Part shown: positions 45,210 through 52,074 of the stretch, piece after piece
Numbering within the stretch: position 1 is the stretch's first letter
Layout of the letters: the number at the start of each line of letters is the position of its first letter
From: M3 sp045133615
Lineage (GTDB): Bacteria > Bacteroidota > Bacteroidia > Bacteroidales > Muribaculaceae
Direction: 5' to 3'
NCBI GenBank assembly: GCA_045133615.1
Contig: JBGUUQ010000148.1
Location: 16,333 to 80,332 of the forward strand
Length of the DNA: 64,000 bases
Made by a program: the position numbers and the translations under genes
The notes under the pieces: generated by a model
What the model saw: only the letters and a program-made list of their open reading frames with translations
The model's database searches: none
Told to the model about the DNA's origin: nothing

Positions 45210-45826
45210 AAAAAGCAAAAATCAAGTTTGCTGATGTATCAAAGGAGAATGGCTCTGTAAATCCAGTTCTGCCTAAATATTCTTCGTCTGTCATCAATCT
45301 TGCCAGTGGTTATGCACATGCTACGAGACCTGATAACGTAGGACAAGTTTCTGATGAAATTCAAGAATTTTGTATAGATGAGAACTATCCGGGACATACG
45401 TTAGAAGACTGGAAAAATTGGCATATCGCAAAACATGAAAATGGAAATGGTATAAATCGAGCAGTTGATGAAGCTTGGGAAAAGTATAAAAATATGTTAG
45501 CTTCATTACAGTCTGTCACAAAAGAGGATATCAGGCTCTGGATGGAAGACTTTGTTTATGATAAGACATATAATGGTCTTATGGTGCAAAGTACAATTAT
45601 TAAAGCTATTGCTAAAGAATTAAAAGTCAACTACAGACTTGCAAATCCAGAAGAGGAGAAGAAAGGTATTGATGGTTTCATCAATGAGAATCCAGTACAA
45701 ATTAAATCGGAAACATATAAGCAAACTGGCAAGAAACATAACGAGGCAACAACATGTCCAGTTGTTTATTATCAAAAGAAAGATAAAAATATTTTATTTG
45801 AATATGATGAGAAATGGTTTAGCTAA
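45206..45826 (+). CDS. MjaI-family-like type II restriction endonuclease 2
   Basis: A 206-residue paralogue of the preceding gene. The shared blocks are LPKYSSSVINLASGYAHATR, VGQVSDEIQEF, DKTYNGLMVQS, RLANPEEEKKGIDGFINE and NPVQIKSETYK, with Asp156 and Gln165-x-Lys167 in the nuclease core. Because both copies keep these residues, both may cut DNA, either as a heterodimer or with two specificities. Its stop codon lies only 4 bp from the stop of the converging methyltransferase. Confidence 0.78.
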   Translation: MKKAKIKFADVSKENGSVNPVLPKYSSSVINLASGYAHATRPDNVGQVSDEIQEFCIDENYPGHTLEDWKNWHIAKHENGNGINRAVDEAWEKYKNMLASLQSVTKEDIRLWMEDFVYDKTYNGLMVQSTIIKAIAKELKVNYRLANPEEEKKGIDGFINENPVQIKSETYKQTGKKHNEATTCPVVYYQKKDKNILFEYDEKWFS

Positions 45827-45830
45827 TCAT

Positions 45831-47228
45831 TTACTCAAGTAGCCCGAATTCTTTTAGGGATATAATCTTAGCGACATAAGTTCCCTTTCCTTTCATTAGG
45901 GAGGGGACTTTTTTGAATTTTATGGGGTTCAGACTTTTGAATTTCATTACCGCATAATATGGTGAAGATTTTGGCGAAAATCCATATTCTTTAAGAGTCT
46001 CCTTTGTCCAAATTTGGAATGAGCCAGTTTTAGACAATTTAAAAAGCAAAGGATTTGTACCTCCGTAATGTAATAAAACGTATTTAAGTCGAGAAAAACC
46101 GGGAGTAACGGTTAGTGACCCTCTAACATCTCCAATTCTTACATAAGTAATTCCAGTTTTAATCATTTGGAGAATAGCATGTTTATCTACATGATTCACC
46201 AAAACTGTCGGAATCGCTTTTTCTCTATCTTTATTAGACGAAAAATTAGCCATACATTCTGATTTTAAATGTAAATAAATTTCCGGTCTAACAGCCAAAA
46301 CAGAACCATAAGAATTATTCAAGGCTAAATCATCACGATTAAGTCCACTTGAATCAATATGTCTGTATGGTAAAAGCCTTAATAGTTTATAGGTATTCTC
46401 CACAGGTTCTTGGACTATATTCTGAAAGGTTATAATATTTCGTGGAAATTGAACAAGGACTTTATCTGTGTAAAATTTGAAGAAATCAGAGTTTATCTCA
46501 TATCCTACAGCATTTCGATTATTTCGCAATGCTGCTAAAGCCGTAGTACCACTACCCATAAAGGGATCTAATACGGTATCTTCAGAAAAAGAAAACATTC
46601 TTATCAAACGCGATGGCAATTCCTCGGGGAATACTGCAATGTGTTTATTCTGTCTTTCTCCGGGGAAATACCAATGAGAAGAAAAGAATGTATTCCATTC
46701 CTCATCACTTAACTTAGACCGCTCTTTTACCTCATGTGAAATCGGTTTAGACTCTCCTGGTTTCTTGAATAATAAAATATGCTCATAATTAATCTTCACG
46801 ATTCCACCCCGGGGATAAGGATAGCTTCCCATAACCTTACCTCCTCCTGATGTGTGCATAGTTGTTTGCTTCTGCCATATAATAGAGCCCATATAATCAA
46901 ATCCAATCGTTTCACAGAAACGTATTATCTCTGAATGTATGGGCACAACTTTATAACGTCCATAATATGTCGCTCTCGCAAATTGATCTCCAATGTTTAT
47001 ACACAATCGACATCCTTTTCGAAGTACGCGAAAGCACTCCATCCACACCAAATTAAGACTATCTATATACTCCTCATAACTTTGTCCGAAGCCAATTTGG
47101 TCTGAATCTCCATAATCTTTTAACTGCCAATATGGAGGGGATGTAACAATAAGATCAACGGATTCATTATCCGTATATCTCATCTGCCGACAATCTCCGG
47201 TTATGAAGACATGGTTCAATCGATTCAT
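45831..47228 (-). CDS. DNA methyltransferase 1 (beta-class, SPPYW)
   Basis: The 465-residue protein has the catalytic motif TSPPYW (29-34) before the AdoMet motif DPFMGSGTT (221-229). That order defines beta-class amino-methyltransferases, and SPPYW points to N4-cytosine methylation. A C-terminal extension of about 210 residues, absent from minimal enzymes, probably binds DNA or specifies the target. It is the last gene of a five-gene minus-strand operon, starting at the overlap with the preceding methyltransferase (ATGA). It should protect sites cut by one of the facing endonucleases. Confidence 0.87.
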   Translation of the reverse strand: MNRLNHVFITGDCRQMRYTDNESVDLIVTSPPYWQLKDYGDSDQIGFGQSYEEYIDSLNLVWMECFRVLRKGCRLCINIGDQFARATYYGRYKVVPIHSEIIRFCETIGFDYMGSIIWQKQTTMHTSGGGKVMGSYPYPRGGIVKINYEHILLFKKPGESKPISHEVKERSKLSDEEWNTFFSSHWYFPGERQNKHIAVFPEELPSRLIRMFSFSEDTVLDPFMGSGTTALAALRNNRNAVGYEINSDFFKFYTDKVLVQFPRNIITFQNIVQEPVENTYKLLRLLPYRHIDSSGLNRDDLALNNSYGSVLAVRPEIYLHLKSECMANFSSNKDREKAIPTVLVNHVDKHAILQMIKTGITYVRIGDVRGSLTVTPGFSRLKYVLLHYGGTNPLLFKLSKTGSFQIWTKETLKEYGFSPKSSPYYAVMKFKSLNPIKFKKVPSLMKGKGTYVAKIISLKEFGLLE

Positions 47229-48337
47229 TTTTCAGAAAATAAGGCGCAAGGCTCGCTAAATGGGATTTCCGTTAGGAATCTGTCAGAATAATAATCAGCT
47301 TCATAGCTAAGGTGTTTATCATCAGAAGACAACTCCGAAATATCCTTAATAAAGTGGAATATTAAATCCGATTCCTGTCCTGTCATGACTTTGCAGCCCA
47401 ATCTTTTATTATAGTGCTTAACTTCTTTTTTTAACAATTCTCGTTGTTCAACGAAGCTGATATGACGTAGAAACCTATCTCTTATTGACTGATTAGCTAT
47501 GTCTATATCAAAGTCTTGAATATTTTGATTGATTATGTTATATAGTAAGGAGTCTATTTCATATCCTACACTATTTCGTTCACATAAAATTGCAGCTAAT
47601 GTAGTTGTCCCTAATCCAACAAATGGATCAAGTACAAGATCTCCTCTTTGAGAAAACATATTAATCAATCGGAATGGGAGTTCCAATGGGAACGATGCAT
47701 TCCTTTCACGTGTGGGCGACTTGTCAATTTTCTGCTTAACGCCCTTTAAATCCCAAATATCTGAGAACCATACGTTACGTTCTTCCCAAAAGAAAGAGCT
47801 TTCTCTCCGTTCTTTCTTTTCAGCAGCAGTTTTGAAAGTGCGTTTAGAACCCTTCCTGAAAATCAATATCCACTCATGTTCTAAGGTAACATATGCACCG
47901 CAAGGCAGCATTCCGCTGCCCATGAATTTATTGGGCGCATTGGTAGCCTTTCGCCACAGGATATTCGGTAAATTAATGAATCCTATTTTCTCGCATGCAG
48001 ATATACTACGTGTGTTATTATTGTATAGCGAAAATTCGCCATTGACAGTCCTAGTCGCATCACCGATATTAATACATAAAAATGCACCCTCCTTCATTAC
48101 TCTCCAGCACTCAGACCAAACTTTATCCAACTCAGCGTGCATCAATTCATACGCCAACTTTGGGCTATTTGCTTTAAGGGCTTTAGTGATGGCAGGATTC
48201 TGTAGCCCCATAACTTCATCCCACATCTCAATCATCGGATATGGAGGAGACGTAACGACCAAGTCAACGGAGTTATCCGCCAATTCTGTCATGCTTTGAG
48301 AGGCATGAAAGTATATAGTATGGTATTCTTTACTCAT
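47225..48337 (-). CDS. DNA methyltransferase 2 (beta-class, SPPYP)
   Basis: The 370-residue protein has TSPPYP (29-34) and DPFVGLGTT (237-245), so it is beta-class and shares architecture with the downstream methyltransferase but not its long tail. The second Gly-rich motif has Leu in place of the common Ser. The stretch NKFMGSGMLPCGAYVTLEHE is unlike the equivalent part of the neighbour, which implies a different target-recognition surface. It follows an XRE gene after 19 bp. Confidence 0.87.
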   Translation of the reverse strand: MSKEYHTIYFHASQSMTELADNSVDLVVTSPPYPMIEMWDEVMGLQNPAITKALKANSPKLAYELMHAELDKVWSECWRVMKEGAFLCINIGDATRTVNGEFSLYNNNTRSISACEKIGFINLPNILWRKATNAPNKFMGSGMLPCGAYVTLEHEWILIFRKGSKRTFKTAAEKKERRESSFFWEERNVWFSDIWDLKGVKQKIDKSPTRERNASFPLELPFRLINMFSQRGDLVLDPFVGLGTTTLAAILCERNSVGYEIDSLLYNIINQNIQDFDIDIANQSIRDRFLRHISFVEQRELLKKEVKHYNKRLGCKVMTGQESDLIFHFIKDISELSSDDKHLSYEADYYSDRFLTEIPFSEPCALFSEK

Positions 48338-48356
48338 TTTTCAGTTTTATGTGAAT

Positions 48357-48557
48357 TTAACAAATTAATTCTTTTGGTTCTACTTTTAATAATACCGCAA
48401 TTTCAAAAAGAGTATCTAAAGACGGTTGTCTCCTATTGCATACATAAGAATTAACTATACAAAAGCTTTTCCCTAATTGCTGAGCTAACCAACGTTGTTT
48501 TATGCCTTTTTCTTCTAATACCTCTTTTATCCTATTAAGGCGTTTAATCTCCGTCAT
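48357..48557 (-). CDS. Small XRE regulator of the methyltransferase arm
   Basis: The 66-residue protein is a bare helix-turn-helix (KGIKQRWLAQQLGKSFCIVN, then SYVCNRRQPSLDTLFEIAVL). Such mini-regulators commonly sit next to modification genes in Bacteroidetes. It overlaps the end of the adenine methylase gene by 14 bp, the same overlap as in the opposite arm, and is translated in line with the two methyltransferases. Confidence 0.82.
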   Translation of the reverse strand: MTEIKRLNRIKEVLEEKGIKQRWLAQQLGKSFCIVNSYVCNRRQPSLDTLFEIAVLLKVEPKELIC

Positions 48558-49458
48558 ATATTATTTTATTTAATAGTGAAGGACTATCTTGAATCTTATA
48601 ACGAGATGGATTGTTTTTTAAATCTACTTTTAGAATATTATTACTAAAAAACAAAATCTCCTTTCCATTCCTTGCAGTATGTGCAGTATGTGTAAGATTG
48701 TATTCAAGGCTCCGATAGCCCGAATATAAATCTTTAATTTCATCTGTTGGATCATAAGAAACTATCCACCTACCAAATTGAATATCACCGATAGCATCCC
48801 GAACATATAAATGGTCTTCATGGGTGTAGTGATTCATATATAGACTTGGCCCTTTTAAATAATAGGGAGGATCAAAATATAGTAAACTTTTTTTTGTTAA
48901 ATGCTGCCTACGTAGTAATATATCTACCAGCCGTATAGCATCTTTTGTATATAATTTTATCCGATTTTTCTTAGAGGCTATAAGCATTATGCGATTTATT
49001 AGCTCTTCTTTATTAAAACGACAGTCTAAACAATATTCTCCAGATTGGGCAAAACCTCCAATCGGACCGCCATTAATTATGCCAGAACGATTAGTTCTAT
49101 TAAGGAAGAACGTAGAGAATCCAAGGTCAATTAGGTCAATGTTTTTCTTATTTAGCTGAATTTCTTTTTGCCTCCGCCATTCCTCAATTGTTATGCGGCA
49201 ATTGTAAATTCTATCACAAAGTTCTGATGTATTATGTAGAACTGAATGCCAAAATGCATAAATAGATCTATCTTTATCATTTATTATAACTTTTTCGACA
49301 AATCCCTCCATTAATAGAGTTAGCGCAACAGAAGCTCCCCCGGAGTAGGGTTCTATATAATTGTCGCAAAGTTCATTATCTATACAAATTTTAGCAATGA
49401 ACGGAGCCAATTTATTTTTTCCACCAGGATACCTAAGTGGTGAATAAAACTTACTCAT
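48544..49458 (-). CDS. D12-class (Dam-type) adenine methyltransferase
   Basis: The 304-residue protein begins MSKFYSPLRYPGGKNKLAPF and has the Dam-family order: the AdoMet motif in PGGK with YIEPYSGGASV, then the catalytic DPPY (196-199, FDPPYYLKGPSLY). Such enzymes methylate N6 of adenine, but the site is not readable. Its start overlaps the ParB-like gene by 8 bp; an ATG 15 bp earlier also exists. Being placed between a ParB-like protein and a restriction-modification unit it is either a third modification enzyme or part of a separate two-gene module. Confidence 0.88.
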   Translation of the reverse strand: MSKFYSPLRYPGGKNKLAPFIAKICIDNELCDNYIEPYSGGASVALTLLMEGFVEKVIINDKDRSIYAFWHSVLHNTSELCDRIYNCRITIEEWRRQKEIQLNKKNIDLIDLGFSTFFLNRTNRSGIINGGPIGGFAQSGEYCLDCRFNKEELINRIMLIASKKNRIKLYTKDAIRLVDILLRRQHLTKKSLLYFDPPYYLKGPSLYMNHYTHEDHLYVRDAIGDIQFGRWIVSYDPTDEIKDLYSGYRSLEYNLTHTAHTARNGKEILFFSNNILKVDLKNNPSRYKIQDSPSLLNKIIYDGD

Positions 49459-51016
49459 CTGGTATGTTCTCACTTAAAAATTTCAGAAGTGGTTCTAAAT
49501 GACTCCAAGCCTTGCGATTATGGGTTAAGTCCACAATATTATTGATATTATGGATTGCCAAATCTAACCCCATCTTTATACGTTCAACATAATCCTTTAA
49601 ATTCTTATATGTTTGGGTGTCAAATTCATTTACGACTTTGTACTTTACTACATATTCAAGCATAGCTTTGAGGCCGATGTCATAATAGTCTTTTGACGGA
49701 TTAAATTTCAATATGTTCATACACGTATTGACTATTTCTGGAGTTATAATAGTTTTATCCTTATATAGATAAGTCAATAAAGTCTGAACTTTCTTTTCAT
49801 TATTTTTCTTGGCATCTTGAACATATACTGAATGGCATTCCTCCAAAAGATTATTTGTATGTAGATAGTGATACAAACCTTGCTCAAGATATGCTCTCAT
49901 GAGAAATGCAAAAGAATTCACCTTGTCTAAAGGCAAACTTTTTAGTTCATGGAACATTGAATCAAGCTTATTATTCCCAAAGAAAATCTCTGTTTCTCTT
50001 GGAATAATATTATTTTCAAGATAAGCTCTATATTTCCGTTTTCTTCGAGATGTTACTTTTGCTTTTTCTTCTTCTAAATTTTTCTTTATATCTTCAGAAC
50101 GGCTATTTGTATTTGAATTACTCTCAGAATAAGATATAGCTGGATTTATTGAATCTGAATTTTTGATTTTATTCAATAATTGAATAAGGGTTTCTCGTTT
50201 ATTGTATTCACGAGAAAAATTTTCAGAAGATAAAATAGCCTTGAAAACGAGATATACCCTTTCTTCAAACTCTTCCTTAGGCAATCCGATATGCAGACAA
50301 CCGGAGTCATTATCCATTCTTATTCCTATAAAATCCGAAACTTCTGGCAATGAACTGAATCTTTCTAAATTTGTAATGTCAAATGTGTCAAAGTCAACTG
50401 TCTCGCCTCTATTTATGAATATATTTTGTCCCTCTATAAAGAGATGGTATGTCTTAAGGGGATTTAATATATTGGCACGGGTTTCATTAAGCAGCGAGCA
50501 TATGTCATCTATAGAAAGACCCTCCTCATACATTTTCGCCACGAAAGCATATTGATTCCCAGTCCTCCATTTCTGCACGGCATCCCCTCTATGTCGTTCA
50601 TAAATAATGGGATTTGCTAAAATTCGATTTGGAGCTATAAAACACTTAATTTTACGATCAACAACAATATTATTGTCAATTATGTTTTTCTGAAGAATTT
50701 TAGCCTTAATTGGAGGGAGATATTTTACTGGATTCTGCAAAAGTTTTAAGGCTGCAATTCTACGATTGCCTTCAAGAACCACTTTTTTATCTTTTTCGAT
50801 ACAAATGATGGGTTCTTCTCCGACAAAATATCCCTCCTCACTAATCTTTTTAGCAAGTTCATAAACCCGCTCTTTTTTTATGAGAAGTTGCAGAGCCTGT
50901 GATTGCGTCCGAACCTCTGATAAGTAGCCCAATCTTGGATTGTCCAAATCCAAGACTAACGAACTAACTTTATATTCATAGGTTTCCCATTGCGTATAAT
51001 CTACATACATGATCAT
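49451..51016 (-). CDS. ParB/Srx-like domain protein of unknown role
   Basis: The 521-residue protein heads the operon. The N-terminal domain shows ParB-like motifs LDLDNPRLG (about 22-30) and VVLEGNRRIAALKLL (79-93), equivalents of ParB boxes I and II that bind and hydrolyse CTP in ParB. After residue 280 it is charged and helical with a Lys/Arg-rich linker (about 315-335), and the C-terminus is alpha-helical without a recognisable motif. No ParA partner exists nearby, so plasmid partition is unlikely. Tight coupling to the adenine methylase suggests a DNA-sensing or targeting function. The start could be the first or third codon (both ATG). Confidence 0.72.
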   Translation of the reverse strand: MIMYVDYTQWETYEYKVSSLVLDLDNPRLGYLSEVRTQSQALQLLIKKERVYELAKKISEEGYFVGEEPIICIEKDKKVVLEGNRRIAALKLLQNPVKYLPPIKAKILQKNIIDNNIVVDRKIKCFIAPNRILANPIIYERHRGDAVQKWRTGNQYAFVAKMYEEGLSIDDICSLLNETRANILNPLKTYHLFIEGQNIFINRGETVDFDTFDITNLERFSSLPEVSDFIGIRMDNDSGCLHIGLPKEEFEERVYLVFKAILSSENFSREYNKRETLIQLLNKIKNSDSINPAISYSESNSNTNSRSEDIKKNLEEEKAKVTSRRKRKYRAYLENNIIPRETEIFFGNNKLDSMFHELKSLPLDKVNSFAFLMRAYLEQGLYHYLHTNNLLEECHSVYVQDAKKNNEKKVQTLLTYLYKDKTIITPEIVNTCMNILKFNPSKDYYDIGLKAMLEYVVKYKVVNEFDTQTYKNLKDYVERIKMGLDLAIHNINNIVDLTHNRKAWSHLEPLLKFLSENIPDE

Positions 51017-51027
51017 CGAGTTTTGTG

Positions 51028-51035
51028 CAAAGATA
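51028..51035 (-). promoter_or_regulatory. -7 promoter box of the ParB-like/methyltransferase operon
   Basis: Minus-strand TATCTTTG lies only 12 bp before the first ATG, so the mRNA leader would be about 5 bases if the usual distance holds (or about 11 to the second ATG). Confidence 0.55.
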
Positions 51036-51203
51036 CAGACTTTTTATGAAATTATAAAATATCGTGATATAAATTTATAAACATTGGATGGTACGCTGTG
51101 GAATCTACCATGGACATGAATCTAAACACACATACAGCTTTGCGCTCATAGGTTGTTGGAGGCAGCAAAGCCAACACATAAAGTCCGTATTTTATAGAGT
51201 GTT

Positions 51204-51282
51204 GCCATACGCAAAGTTGCGATAAAATCTCATAACTCAGTTATAATCAATCATTTGTGAACTATTTGTAACAGCGTATGGC
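51204..51282. repeat. 9-bp inverted repeat in the element's right flank
   Basis: GCCATACGC (51204-51212) is the exact complement of GCGTATGGC (51274-51282), 61 bp apart. Confidence 0.55.
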
Positions 51283-51450
51283 GCATAAAATAGAGATCAG
51301 TCAAACAGGCATCAATGTCAAATGCTATATGTCAGAAATCACAAAAGTAAAATTACCTCTAAACTTTGTTGCCAATCTGTGACTTTACATCTAATTAATA
51401 GATGATATGAACTTGATTATCAACATGTAATCATTGTAATATTCGGTTAT

Positions 51451-51591
51451 CGCCAAACGCCCAATTCAGAAATAAACAGTCCACTCCCACGCCTTATCGA
51501 ATATTTCGACACCTCCCTTGTCGGGGAGCGGAATACACGACAAACAGGCGCGTTTTATTGACTATATCCTTCTGAATTAAAAATTTTGGCG
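51451..51591. repeat. Extended imperfect inverted repeat near the element end
   Basis: CGCCAAA (51451-51457) with AATTCAGAA (51463-51471) is mirrored by TTCTGAATT (51570-51578) and TTTGGCG (51585-51591). An inner CTCCC/GGGGAG hairpin lies between. It may be recombinase or element-end structure. Confidence 0.55.
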
Positions 51592-51794
51592 AATTTCCAT
51601 TAAAGGATAAAGCAAAAACGCTCTCACATTAAAATGGCCTCCGGCAAGGCAACTCCTTGCCTCAGACCGGATTGCCACAAAGTTAGACAAAATTCATGAA
51701 AACAAACAATTTTAGGCACTGAATTTTTCAATTCGACAAAGCGCTTTCGGCTTTCAATTTTCCATTTTCAATTCACTATTCACGAATTTTGTGT

Positions 51795-51802
51795 TATATT
51801 TG
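51795..51802 (+). promoter_or_regulatory. -7 promoter box for the dxs operon
   Basis: TATATTTG matches TAnnTTTG 24 bp before the small membrane protein ATG. Its context GTTATATTTGCAG resembles the left-end sequence of the element. Confidence 0.55.
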
Positions 51803-51826
51803 CAGTCAGAACTATTGTGGCTGATT

Positions 51827-52036
51827 ATGCCCGATAATTATATGATTGCAATTATGAAAGGTTCAATTGTATTTCGATTCATTTGCCTTGCAGCCTTATG
51901 GCTCATTCTGTGCTACCTGATGATTCAGGGGCGCGGATTCAATCTATGGACAATATTCGTCATTATAGCTTCGGGAATCGTGGTTTTCGTTCCCCTTTAC
52001 AAAAAATATATTCGTAACAGGAAAAGCAAAAAATAG
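51827..52036 (+). CDS. Small membrane protein upstream of dxs
   Basis: A 69-residue protein with two hydrophobic helices (about 11-30 and 38-57) and a strongly basic tail (KKYIRNRKSKK). A possible start in the upstream frame lies inside the promoter box and is rejected. I do not recognise a family. It precedes dxs by 38 bp and probably shares its transcript. Confidence 0.65.
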   Translation: MPDNYMIAIMKGSIVFRFICLAALWLILCYLMIQGRGFNLWTIFVIIASGIVVFVPLYKKYIRNRKSKK

Positions 52037-52074
52037 ATTCCCTTACACGCCAACCATTATTTATTTTTACTATC

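Larger units (their letters stand above)
36775..51805. mobile_element. Integrative mobilizable element, ends uncertain
   Basis: Between chromosomal genes lies a block that starts with a tyrosine recombinase and contains an excisionase-like frame, DUF3408-like protein, candidate oriT, MobC and relaxase, then an AT-rich restriction cargo. No conjugation (tra or type IV secretion) genes are present, so it would need a helper element to move. Both proposed ends hold GTTAnnTTTGCAG (36775-36787 and 51793-51805), resembling the GTAnnTTTGC target of CTnDOT-type integrases, but these are also promoter boxes. The true ends could lie a few hundred bases away. Confidence 0.65.
51036..51826. other. Long gap holding the right end of the element
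   Basis: Nearly 800 bp without a convincing gene. It contains an inverted repeat GCCATACGC/GCGTATGGC, a second large inverted repeat (below), a hairpin GGCAAGG/CCTTGCC near 51650, and finally the promoter of the next chromosomal gene. The element's attachment site should be here. Confidence 0.5.

Noticed and set aside
44360..51016. Known multi-gene systems such as BREX, DISARM or Dnd
   Set aside because: No PglZ-, helicase- or DndCDE-like proteins are in the cluster. The ParB-like protein has no DGQHR motif of the DndB kind.
36484..51790. Full conjugative element (ICE)
   Set aside because: No transfer channel, coupling protein or tra genes are present, so only mobilizable capacity is supported.
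51036..51790. Retron or reverse-transcriptase-linked RNA
   Set aside because: No reverse transcriptase is encoded anywhere in the window.
51791..51826. GTG start for the small membrane protein
   Set aside because: The codon is part of the -7 promoter region; the ATG at 51827 is used instead.
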